Assembly: GCA_013215865.1 (NCBI GenBank)
Contig: JABSQL010000428.1
Coordinates: forward strand, 1 to 6,508
Reading direction: 5' to 3'
DNA length: 6,508 nucleotides
Origin: Candidatus Margulisiibacteriota bacterium
GTDB lineage: Bacteria; Margulisbacteria; Marinamargulisbacteria; DT-59
Under the pieces are notes generated by a model. That model did no database searches. It was not told the origin of the DNA and saw only the letters and a list, made by a program, of their open reading frames with translations. Shown one piece after another: positions 1-6,428 of this stretch. The position numbers were made by a program, and so were the translations under genes. Numbering within the stretch: the first letter of the stretch is position 1; each line of letters starts with the position of its first letter.

Positions 1-983
1 CCTGTACCCTTTTCTATGTATTCGACTTTTATCGCTTGATCCTTATGATAATTGACATAGTAATGCCTTCCATCTAAAATTTTATAATCTCCTTCGGCAT
101 TTCTTCTATCATCCCCAAACTCTCCCTCAAACGAATCGCCATTCGCATACGTCATTTTTGTTTTTACTTGAATACAACTATCCTTAAACTCTCCTTCAAT
201 AACTACCCCTTTCTTGTTTGTTATTTTCCCTCGCCCATTCGCTTTGCCATGCTTTATTTCCCCCACATACGTATACTTTTTCGGTAGTGTTAATTTTCCC
301 TGTCCGTTTATTTCCCCATCTACAAACTTTCCCTCCTCAACTAGCCCACTACTATGTGTTTTTTTTCCTATCCCATGAGGTACGCCATCTTTTACCTCCC
401 CTTTATATCCTTTCAAATTCGGAAACTTGTCCCCAAACTTAAATTTAACCAATTTTCCATCTTCCATCACCCCAAAATACCTTTTTCCATCACTTTCTAT
501 CACAGAAACATTTCCGCCCAAAACCCCCCTTTCCCATTTATCTCCATGTTTCACACCTCCATCTTTATCAAACTCCGCACATACTCCCTCAAGCTGGCCA
601 TTCACTCTTTTTCCTTTGGATATTTTGCCATCTTCACCAAGATGAATGTCTGCTTCATATGAGGCTACGCTATTCCAATCTCTTTTCATAATTTTTAGAT
701 GCATCTCAACCGCCTTTTTCTCATCTAAACCTAAACCCGATTGGTCAAAATTACTTCTAAACTTATCAATAACCTCATCCATAGATTTTTTTTTAGTTGA
801 TGCAAATTTAGCATAAACCATATACTCCATTTTGTTTTTACTTGTAGATGATAACTTTTTTCCACCTGCATTGATGTTTTCAAATTCAAGACTAGACCTA
901 TACGCGTTTACGACCTTTTTTGTACGTCGTTTTCGACCAGAAGCCCAGTTTATTCTGCGAGGAACGCCACCTATGCTACTCAT
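1..983 (-). CDS. MORN-repeat protein, 5' part only (C-terminus beyond window)
   Basis: The minus strand is open from an ATG at 983 to the window edge, giving 327 codons without a stop. A strong AGGAGG lies 9 nt upstream of the ATG. Residues 1-105 are lysine/arginine-rich (for example RKRR at 17-20) and match no family I recognise. There is no signal peptide or membrane segment. From about residue 108 the chain becomes glycine-rich with MORN-like units, clearest from 193 on. These are successive units of 22-23 residues starting near 193, 215, 238, 261, 284 and 307, with cores such as YKGEVKDG, YVGEIKHG and FEGEFGDD, each followed by a G-x-G or N-G turn. MORN repeats form beta-hairpin arrays used as scaffolds or for protein or membrane contacts, and they do not predict an enzyme activity. 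The gene diverges from the PilZ gene. Total length and any C-terminal domain are unknown. The MORN assignment is firm; the function is not. Confidence 0.85.
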   Translation of the reverse strand, partial: MSSIGGVPRRINWASGRKRRTKKVVNAYRSSLEFENINAGGKKLSSTSKNKMEYMVYAKFASTKKKSMDEVIDKFRSNFDQSGLGLDEKKAVEMHLKIMKRDWNSVASYEADIHLGEDGKISKGKRVNGQLEGVCAEFDKDGGVKHGDKWERGVLGGNVSVIESDGKRYFGVMEDGKLVKFKFGDKFPNLKGYKGEVKDGVPHGIGKKTHSSGLVEEGKFVDGEINGQGKLTLPKKYTYVGEIKHGKANGRGKITNKKGVVIEGEFKDSCIQVKTKMTYANGDSFEGEFGDDRRNAEGDYKILDGRHYYVNYHKDQAIKVEYIEKGT

Positions 984-992
984 CTATCTACC

Positions 993-998
993 CCTCCT
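993..998 (-). promoter_or_regulatory. Shine-Dalgarno (AGGAGG) of the MORN gene
   Basis: On the minus strand a perfect AGGAGG sits 9 nt before the ATG at 983. It fixes the start of the MORN gene and shows that the frame is really translated, although its stop lies outside the window. Two GATAAT hexamers further upstream (minus strand, 1017-1022 and 1046-1051) could be -10 elements, but neither has a convincing -35 partner, so no promoter is called. Confidence 0.8.
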
Positions 999-1102
999 CA
1001 TAACTAAGAATGAAACGATTATCTACTATTGTTATGCCCTTTCATATTATCCCTTAAACATATACATTTGACCTGAAATCACACTCTGGTAAAAAAATAA
1101 AA

Positions 1103-1132
1103 TTGACTGTACACTAATATTCATCTCATAAA
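1103..1132 (+). promoter_or_regulatory. Candidate sigma-70-type promoter for the PilZ gene
   Basis: TTGACT at 1103-1108 matches the -35 consensus at five of six bases. CATAAA at 1127-1132, 18 bp downstream, matches the -10 consensus at four of six. Transcription would start near 1139, leaving a very short leader before the ATG at 1155. An A-rich run at 1091-1100 lies just upstream and could act as an UP-like element. The weak -10 makes this only a moderate call. Confidence 0.4.
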
Positions 1133-1154
1133 GAAATTCGAGGCAAGGAACATT

Positions 1155-1943
1155 ATGGAAATCATTCAAGATATAACATTGCTGACTGATTTATTTGAAA
1201 AAATAACCAAAAAGGGGCAGGATGTATCCCTCTTTTTTAAACACAATGACAAAAACTCAGCCAACTTCAACCTCATTGGTAAATTGAGCTTTGAAGACGA
1301 AAATCAACAGCTTGTTGGCATTAAAGTCTCCGACCCCCACCAAATTCTTGATAAATCTATCGATCAACCCTCCCTACTAAACGGAAGACTCTCTTTTATT
1401 TCAGATTTTTGTAAATACTACTTTGAAATTACACCCTCTAACATTATTAAGAATGAAGACAAAAACTACACCGTTACCACACGGCTACCTCTTTCAGGTC
1501 AATTTAGAAAGTCAAGACGATTCATTAGAGTCTCGAATCACTTACCTGAAGACCTCAAACCAACTCAACGCCATATCCTGAATTTGAGCCTCAATGGCGT
1601 CGGGATACTGATCCCGAAAACAGAAGATATCGACGTTGATACCTCCCTGTTAATTGACTTCGAAGTGCCTTCAATGATCAATGAAAGCGTCCAATACAGA
1701 ACCCTATCTCTAGATGTTTTGGTCGTTAGAGATGATAGATACTCTGATAAATTTAATCTGGTAGGCTGTGAAACACAAAAATTACCCATGACCGCTCAAG
1801 TCATTTTATATCGCTACATTCTCAAACGAAAAAAAGAACTCAATGGACAGGACTCCGACTCCTTACCCCCTGTTCTGATCCAAAAGATTACCCCTACCCA
1901 TCTCCAAGAATCCGAAGAACCCATCCTAAACAGCACCACCTAA
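1155..1943 (+). CDS. PilZ-domain c-di-GMP receptor with YcgR-like N-terminal domain
   Basis: This 262-residue protein has the layout of YcgR-type c-di-GMP receptors. Residues 1 to about 110 form a beta-rich N-terminal domain resembling the YcgR N-domain. Residues of about 115-226 form a PilZ domain. The c-di-GMP-binding signature is intact: the RxxxR motif falls in RRFIR at 121-125, and the (D/N)xSxxG motif is NLSLNG at 143-148. The domain ends in a basic helix near 214-228 (YRYILKRKK). Residues 231-262 are a Ser/Pro/Glu-rich, probably disordered tail. No signal peptide or membrane segment is seen, so a cytoplasmic location is expected. Family members slow flagellar rotation or adjust secretion or exopolysaccharide output when c-di-GMP rises, but nothing nearby shows which process is controlled here. 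The start is supported by AAGGAA 4 nt upstream (1145-1150) and an additional AGG at 1141-1143. The gene converges on der. Confidence 0.87.
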   Translation: MEIIQDITLLTDLFEKITKKGQDVSLFFKHNDKNSANFNLIGKLSFEDENQQLVGIKVSDPHQILDKSIDQPSLLNGRLSFISDFCKYYFEITPSNIIKNEDKNYTVTTRLPLSGQFRKSRRFIRVSNHLPEDLKPTQRHILNLSLNGVGILIPKTEDIDVDTSLLIDFEVPSMINESVQYRTLSLDVLVVRDDRYSDKFNLVGCETQKLPMTAQVILYRYILKRKKELNGQDSDSLPPVLIQKITPTHLQESEEPILNSTT

Positions 1944-1974
1944 ACCATTCTGTTTGCTAACGATTCTCTTTTTG

Positions 1975-3330
1975 CTACGAATGCTTTCGGAATTTCAATA
2001 AAATAGTACTCCCCTCGAACCAAGGAAAGTGACTCCGTAACCATTTCTCTACAAACCTACTGTAACCCGCATCAATGATATTGGGATAATTCACAAAGAA
2101 TACAAAGGTTGGCGGCTTCACTGATGCCTGGGTTGCATAATATACTTTCAACTGCTTCCCTCTTTTGGCGGGTGGCGGTGTTCTCTTAATAACTGTATCT
2201 ACAAATTGATTTAACTGAGAAGTGGTCACTCTCTTGAGCCCGTTTTCAACAATTATCGGCAGGTGATTTAACAAAGCCTGTACCCCTTTTGTAGTATGCG
2301 CAGAACCCATCATAATCGGAAAATAAGCCAACTCTGGAAGGACCTCTCTCATCTCTTGCAATACATGCGCTTTCTTTGGGGCATCCTCTAATAACAAATC
2401 ACACTTATTCACAAAAATAACCATCCTTTGGTGGTGCTTTAAAATTAAATTAATAATTTTCTTGTCCTGATCTGCAAGAATAGAATCAACCGACATCACC
2501 ATGACCACTAAGTCGACCTCATGAAGAGACCGTTGGGATCGAAGCGTTGCATAATAATCAATCTGATGACGGATTTTGCCCAGTTTCTTCATACCGGCCG
2601 TATCCACTATGAGATATTTTTGATCTCCATGCTCAAAATATACTTCTATTGTGTCTCGGGTGGTCCCCGCTTTATCATCTACAATCACCCGTCTTTCATT
2701 GATGATGGCATTCGTTAATGACGACTTTCCTACATTCGGCCTCCCCACTATGGCGATTTTTAATATATCTTCTGAGGACTCTACCACCCCCTTCTCATCC
2801 GAAAAAGTATCCGTTACACACGTCAACAATGTTCCCAAACCATTTCCGTGAAGGCTTGAAATTGGAATGGGGGTCCCTAAACCCAGTTTGTAAAATTGCC
2901 CTATATCATATCTTTTTTCTACATCATCTACCTTATTCACCGCCACCTTCACTTTCTGCGATACAGGTCTTAGTGCCTTCGAAATGCGTATATCTACCGG
3001 ATGAAGCCCATCTTTATAATCCACTACAAACACGATGACATCTGCCCGCTCTATTGCTTGATGAACCAACCCTTCAATGACAGACTGCAGATACAGACCT
3101 TCGGATTCCTCAATGAATACACCCCCACTATCCACAACAGCAAATGACTTTCCTTCCCACTCTGTCGAATAGGTTAATATGTCCCTTGTTACGCCCGAAA
3201 CGTCTGAGGTAATTGCCCTTCTTTGACCAATAATTCGATTGATTAACGTTGATTTCCCAACATTTGGTCGTCCCATAATAAGGACATTGGGCATTTCTTG
3301 TTCCATTTCCATCGCACCAATGTAGCGCAC
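1975..3330 (-). CDS. der: Ribosome assembly GTPase Der (EngA)
   Basis: Der is an essential double GTPase that acts in the cytoplasm in maturation of the 50S ribosomal subunit. The 451 residues contain two tandem G domains and a C-terminal KH-like domain, the family's full layout and normal length. G domain 1 has the P-loop GRPNVGKS at 20-27, GVTRD at 46-50, DSGG at 67-70 and NKVD at 132-135. G domain 2 has GRPNVGKS at 196-203, AGTTRD at 221-226, DTAG at 243-246 and NKCD at 308-311. The KH-like part from about 364 carries the typical TPPP, YYATQ and KPPTFVFFVN stretches. The GTG start at 3330 has GGTGA 7 nt upstream. An ATG at codon 13 (3294) would begin MPNVLIMGRPNVGKS, closer to where relatives start, but has a poorer ribosome site. 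Small departures from consensus are DSGG for DTGG, and SSL for SAL in the first G5 loop. The gene is transcribed alone. Confidence 0.97.
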   Translation of the reverse strand: MRYIGAMEMEQEMPNVLIMGRPNVGKSTLINRIIGQRRAITSDVSGVTRDILTYSTEWEGKSFAVVDSGGVFIEESEGLYLQSVIEGLVHQAIERADVIVFVVDYKDGLHPVDIRISKALRPVSQKVKVAVNKVDDVEKRYDIGQFYKLGLGTPIPISSLHGNGLGTLLTCVTDTFSDEKGVVESSEDILKIAIVGRPNVGKSSLTNAIINERRVIVDDKAGTTRDTIEVYFEHGDQKYLIVDTAGMKKLGKIRHQIDYYATLRSQRSLHEVDLVVMVMSVDSILADQDKKIINLILKHHQRMVIFVNKCDLLLEDAPKKAHVLQEMREVLPELAYFPIMMGSAHTTKGVQALLNHLPIIVENGLKRVTTSQLNQFVDTVIKRTPPPAKRGKQLKVYYATQASVKPPTFVFFVNYPNIIDAGYSRFVEKWLRSHFPWFEGSTILLKFRKHS

Positions 3331-3355
3331 TTATATCTCACCATCAACTCTTATC

Positions 3356-3364
3356 ATTATCCCA
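3356..3364 (-). promoter_or_regulatory. Possible extended -10 element for der
   Basis: Read on the minus strand, TGGGATAAT forms an extended -10 (TGn followed by GATAAT). It would start transcription about 20 nt upstream of the der GTG. No good -35 lies 16-18 bp upstream. An alternative is the minus-strand TTGACT at 3453-3458 with a poor -10 (TACAAC, spacing 19), which would give a longer leader. Neither is strong. Confidence 0.25.
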
Positions 3365-3492
3365 TGATTTAAAAATCCACATCCCAAAATCACCAAAAAC
3401 AGAAAATATCCATAGATATCATTTTTTGTTGTAACGAAAAGGTTATTGAGAAAGTCAATATCTCAAGGTATCGAAACATTGTGGTGTATATG

Positions 3493-3523
3493 TTGACTTC
3501 ACTACGGCTCTATCATCTATAAT
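3493..3523 (+). promoter_or_regulatory. Candidate sigma-70-type promoter for nrdA
   Basis: TTGACT at 3493-3498 and a perfect TATAAT at 3518-3523 are separated by 19 bp, slightly longer than the ideal 17. Transcription would begin near 3530, giving an nrdA leader of about 126 nt. The -35 sits inside an imperfect inverted repeat, GTGGTG (3481-3486) and CACTAC (3500-3505), which pairs over six positions with one wobble and could be an operator. This is the best promoter-like sequence in the window. Confidence 0.55.
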
Positions 3524-3529
3524 CCATTC

Positions 3530-3655
3530 AGGTGGTTATCACGAACCTCCCCGCACCTTTTAGCTGTTAATATAGCCGCATGAGTGCTGTAATTTTTAGG
3601 CTCATAAAGGGTCGTGTATTGCCAAAATTATAAAAAGAAAGAAGGAGTAGAAAAC
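3530..3655 (+). promoter_or_regulatory. Long 5' leader of nrdA with possible alternative stems
   Basis: If the promoter above is right, this is transcribed but untranslated. Its first bases can form GGTGGTT/AACCTCC (3531-3537 with 3544-3550, one T-T mismatch, loop ATCACG). AGGTG at 3530-3534 can instead pair with CACCT at 3554-3558, next to a run of four T. Further down, AGCC/GGCT (3574-3577 with 3599-3602) and ATGAG/CTCAT (3580-3584 with 3601-3605) overlap and exclude each other. No known riboswitch class is recognisable, and short stems like these can arise by chance. Confidence 0.3.
3641..3647 (+). promoter_or_regulatory. Shine-Dalgarno deciding the nrdA start
   Basis: GAAGGAG lies 8 nt before the ATG at 3656. 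An in-frame GTG at 3614 would add 14 residues, but it has no ribosome site and places this Shine-Dalgarno inside the coding sequence. The ATG is therefore preferred. Confidence 0.85.
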
Positions 3656-6409
3656 ATGACAACATCACACATTAATACGCTAATCAAACGAAACGGTGAG
3701 GAAGTACCCTACGACAAATTACTTATTCTACGTGCCGTAGAAAAAGCCTTTCTTTCTGACAATGTGATAGACCCTGCCACAGTTGCAGTACTCACAGACG
3801 AAGTCCATAACACGTTAATCAGCAGAACAGGTCCCAATGTTATTTTACATGTTGAGGCCGTTCAGGACATTGTCGAAGAAATACTCATGAAAAATGGATA
3901 CCATAAGATTGCCAAAAACTATATCTTATATCGACAAGAACATAAAATTGCCCGACAAAAAAAAGTACTGTCACAAATTAAAAAACATACCCTCGAAGTC
4001 TCCCTGAGTGAAAAAGAATCTGCGATATTCGATGCCAAAGTCATTCAACATCGCTTAGATTTGATTGGCTCTGACCTAAAGCATATTAATACCAAAGAGA
4101 TCATTCAAACAGTGACACGCCAAATCTATGACAAAATATCAAAAAAAGAAATCGATTTATTAGTTCTGGGTGCCGCACGCGAACGCATTGAACGTCATTA
4201 CGATTACTCAAAATTGGCTTCTCGTTTGGCCATCAATACCCTATATAAAGATATTTTAAGTGAATATATGAATACCCCCAACCTCCATAAAGCCTACATA
4301 TCTCAGTTTGAAACATATATTCAACAAGGAATTGACCTAGACATTCTCAACCCTGAACTCAAGACCTTTGACCTCATTAAGATATCTCAGGCCCTTCAAC
4401 CCGAAAGAGACCATCAGTTTTATTACTTGGGAACTCAAATACTCATTGACCGCTACTTTCTTCGTGATAGATCTGAACACCACGCCATCTTTGAACTGCC
4501 CCAATGGTTCTGGATGAGAGTCGCTATGGGACTCTCCTTAAAAGAAAAGAAAGAAGAAAGAGAAGATAGGGCCATCTCTTTTTATAACATATTATCTCGG
4601 ATGGATATTGTCTCTTCCACCCCAACCCTGTTTAATAGCGGCACCACCCATAGCCAAATGAGTTCATGTTATATCAATTTACCAGATGACTCTTTAAACG
4701 GCATTTTCAAAGTGTATCAAGACAATGCCAACTTAAGTAAATGGGCTGGCGGCATTGGTACAGACTGGACACCCATTCGTGCCACAGGGTCTAAAATTAA
4801 AGGAACCAATGGACTCTCTCAGGGCGTGATACCCTTCATCAAAATCTTTAATGACGTGGCCCTAGCCGTTAACCAAGGAGGTAAGCGAAAGGGTGCCATG
4901 TGTGCCTACATGGAAGTGTGGCACTTGGATTTCGAACAGTTCCTAGAGCTCAAGAAGAATACAGGCGACGAACGACGCAGAGCCCACGATATTAACACCG
5001 CTAGCTGGGTTCCAGACCTCTTTATGAAACGGGTTCAAAATAATGAAAAATGGACACTGTTTTGTCCCAGCGATGTTCCGGAGCTCCATGATTTATACGG
5101 TAAAGAATTTGAACAACAATATGAAGCCTATGAGGCCAAAAATATACCACGGGCAAAAACCATAAAAGCGCTAGATATGTGGCGGAAAATGCTCACCATG
5201 CTCTACGAAACAGGGCATCCTTGGCTGACGTTTAAAGACACCATCAATAACCGAAACCCTCAAGATCATGTGGGTGTGGTTCATTCTTCTAATTTGTGTA
5301 CAGAAATCACGCTGAATACCTCCAAAGAAGAAACAGCTGTATGTAACTTAGCCAGCATCAATCTTTCCAATATGATTGAAAATGGAGATATCAACGAAGA
5401 AAAAGTCGCCAAAACCATTGAAGTGGGTATTCGTATGTTGGATAACGTCATCGACAATAATTTTTATCCCACAAAAGAAGCCAAAACGGCCAACACCCGT
5501 CACCGTGCCATTGGCTTGGGGTTGATGGGCTATCAAGATGCTCTTTATATGTTGGATATGGATTTTGAATCTCAAGACAACCTTGATTTTGCAGACCGAT
5601 CCATGGAAATGATTTCTTATTACGCCATTCTTTCCAGTTCAAAACTGGCCAAGGAACGGGGAACGTATGATACATACAAAGGCAGTAAATGGGACCGCGG
5701 TCTGTTTCCATACGATACCCTCGCACTTTTGGAAAAAGAAAGAGGACAATCTCTTCTGGTTGGACGAGATATGCGCATGGACTGGGATCAGGTTAAAACC
5801 CATGTCAACGCCCATGGCATGAGAAATTGTAATACAATGGCCATCGCACCCACAGCCACTATCGCCAACATTTCAGGCGTTTACCCCTGTACTGAACCCG
5901 CTTTTAAAAATATTTACATGAAAGAAAATTTGTCTGGAAACTTTCTAGTGATTAACCGATACCTCATCAATGACCTCTATAACTTGGGACTGTGGACCCC
6001 AAAAATGCTCAATCAAATCAAGCAAAATAATGGGTCTATCCACCTCATACCTGACATACCAGAACATTTACAAAGTCAGTATAAAGAAGTATTTGAAATC
6101 GATTCAACCTGGATTATCAAAGCATCTGCACTCCGTTCCAAATGGATTGACCAATCCGCATCCACAAACGTCTTCATACAAACCACCAGCGGAAAGGTGT
6201 TGAACGATATCTACATGATGGCCTGGGAATACGGTCTTAAAACCACCTATTACCTTAGAACTCTGGGGGCATCACAAGTCATGAAAGCCACCACAGAAGA
6301 AATCATCTCAGAATCAGAGCCTGAGACACAACAAGTATCAGAACAGCCCGCATCCGAATTCATCAATGCCTGTTCCATTGATGACCCTGATTGCGAAGCA
6401 TGTCAATAA
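3656..6409 (+). CDS. nrdA: Class I ribonucleoside-diphosphate reductase, alpha (large) subunit
   Basis: NrdA reduces ribonucleoside diphosphates to deoxy forms, using a radical supplied by the beta subunit NrdB. The product has 917 residues, longer than E. coli NrdA (761). Residues of about 6-100 form an ATP-cone (KRNGEEVPYD start, overall activity control). Residues of about 110-190 look like a second, degenerate cone-like helical segment. The catalytic barrel follows. By comparison with E. coli, the active-site residues are all present: C338 (SSCYINL) and C563 (AVCNLAS) as the redox pair, N546-x-C548-x-E550 (SSNLCTEI) as the catalytic triad with the thiyl cysteine, and Y865-Y866 (TTYYLR) for radical transfer. 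The C-terminal tail from about 878 is acidic and ends CEACQ; C913 and C916 fit the thioredoxin/glutaredoxin-linked shuttle pair. A gene beginning 19 nt downstream is probably nrdB. No intein or frameshift is seen. The tyrosine pair and tail cysteines argue against the B12-dependent class II enzyme. Confidence 0.96.
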   Translation: MTTSHINTLIKRNGEEVPYDKLLILRAVEKAFLSDNVIDPATVAVLTDEVHNTLISRTGPNVILHVEAVQDIVEEILMKNGYHKIAKNYILYRQEHKIARQKKVLSQIKKHTLEVSLSEKESAIFDAKVIQHRLDLIGSDLKHINTKEIIQTVTRQIYDKISKKEIDLLVLGAARERIERHYDYSKLASRLAINTLYKDILSEYMNTPNLHKAYISQFETYIQQGIDLDILNPELKTFDLIKISQALQPERDHQFYYLGTQILIDRYFLRDRSEHHAIFELPQWFWMRVAMGLSLKEKKEEREDRAISFYNILSRMDIVSSTPTLFNSGTTHSQMSSCYINLPDDSLNGIFKVYQDNANLSKWAGGIGTDWTPIRATGSKIKGTNGLSQGVIPFIKIFNDVALAVNQGGKRKGAMCAYMEVWHLDFEQFLELKKNTGDERRRAHDINTASWVPDLFMKRVQNNEKWTLFCPSDVPELHDLYGKEFEQQYEAYEAKNIPRAKTIKALDMWRKMLTMLYETGHPWLTFKDTINNRNPQDHVGVVHSSNLCTEITLNTSKEETAVCNLASINLSNMIENGDINEEKVAKTIEVGIRMLDNVIDNNFYPTKEAKTANTRHRAIGLGLMGYQDALYMLDMDFESQDNLDFADRSMEMISYYAILSSSKLAKERGTYDTYKGSKWDRGLFPYDTLALLEKERGQSLLVGRDMRMDWDQVKTHVNAHGMRNCNTMAIAPTATIANISGVYPCTEPAFKNIYMKENLSGNFLVINRYLINDLYNLGLWTPKMLNQIKQNNGSIHLIPDIPEHLQSQYKEVFEIDSTWIIKASALRSKWIDQSASTNVFIQTTSGKVLNDIYMMAWEYGLKTTYYLRTLGASQVMKATTEEIISESEPETQQVSEQPASEFINACSIDDPDCEACQ

Positions 6410-6428
6410 CACACAAGGAGTAAATATT

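Larger units (their letters stand above)
3331..3655. other. Divergent intergenic region between der and nrdA
   Basis: These 325 bp contain no gene I can support. They hold a candidate nrdA promoter, the nrdA leader and a weak candidate der promoter. Short AT-rich inverted repeats are also present: ATATC/GATAT around 3406-3419, two overlapping 6-bp stems at 3444-3466, and GTGGTG/CACTAC flanking the nrdA -35 element. I found no match to the 16-bp ACAC...GTGT palindrome of NrdR boxes, no cobalamin-riboswitch-like sequence, and no tRNA or known small RNA. Confidence 0.7.

Noticed and set aside
218..662. Plus-strand reading frames of 70-100 codons rich in Phe, Pro and Ser
   Set aside because: They are opposite the MORN gene, whose minus-strand frame is continuous, has a strong Shine-Dalgarno and shows clear repeats. 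The plus frames are its antisense shadow.
832..1071. Plus-strand frame of 79 codons
   Set aside because: It overlaps the MORN start and ribosome site antisense, has no Shine-Dalgarno of its own and resembles no protein.
3403..3427. Terminator-like ATATC-CATA-GATAT stem followed by a T run
   Set aside because: The stem is only 5 bp and almost all A/T, and no plus-strand gene ends just upstream, so there is nothing for it to terminate.
3490..3522. 10-codon plus frame in the der-nrdA spacer
   Set aside because: It overlaps the promoter hexamers and has no ribosome site.
3580..3633. 17-codon frame ending 7 nt before the nrdA Shine-Dalgarno (possible leader peptide)
   Set aside because: No Shine-Dalgarno precedes its ATG and its composition shows no regulatory codon run. 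It is kept only as a remote possibility.
3614..3655. GTG start adding 14 residues to NrdA
   Set aside because: No ribosome site precedes it, while GAAGGAG lies 8 nt before the ATG at 3656, where family homology also begins soon after.
3331..3655. Cobalamin riboswitch or NrdR box upstream of the reductase
   Set aside because: No B12-box-like sequence is visible, and NrdA is class I, not B12-dependent. No ACAC...GTGT 16-bp palindrome was found.
5348..5726. Minus-strand frames inside nrdA
   Set aside because: They lie antisense to conserved catalytic NrdA coding sequence, with no supporting start signals.
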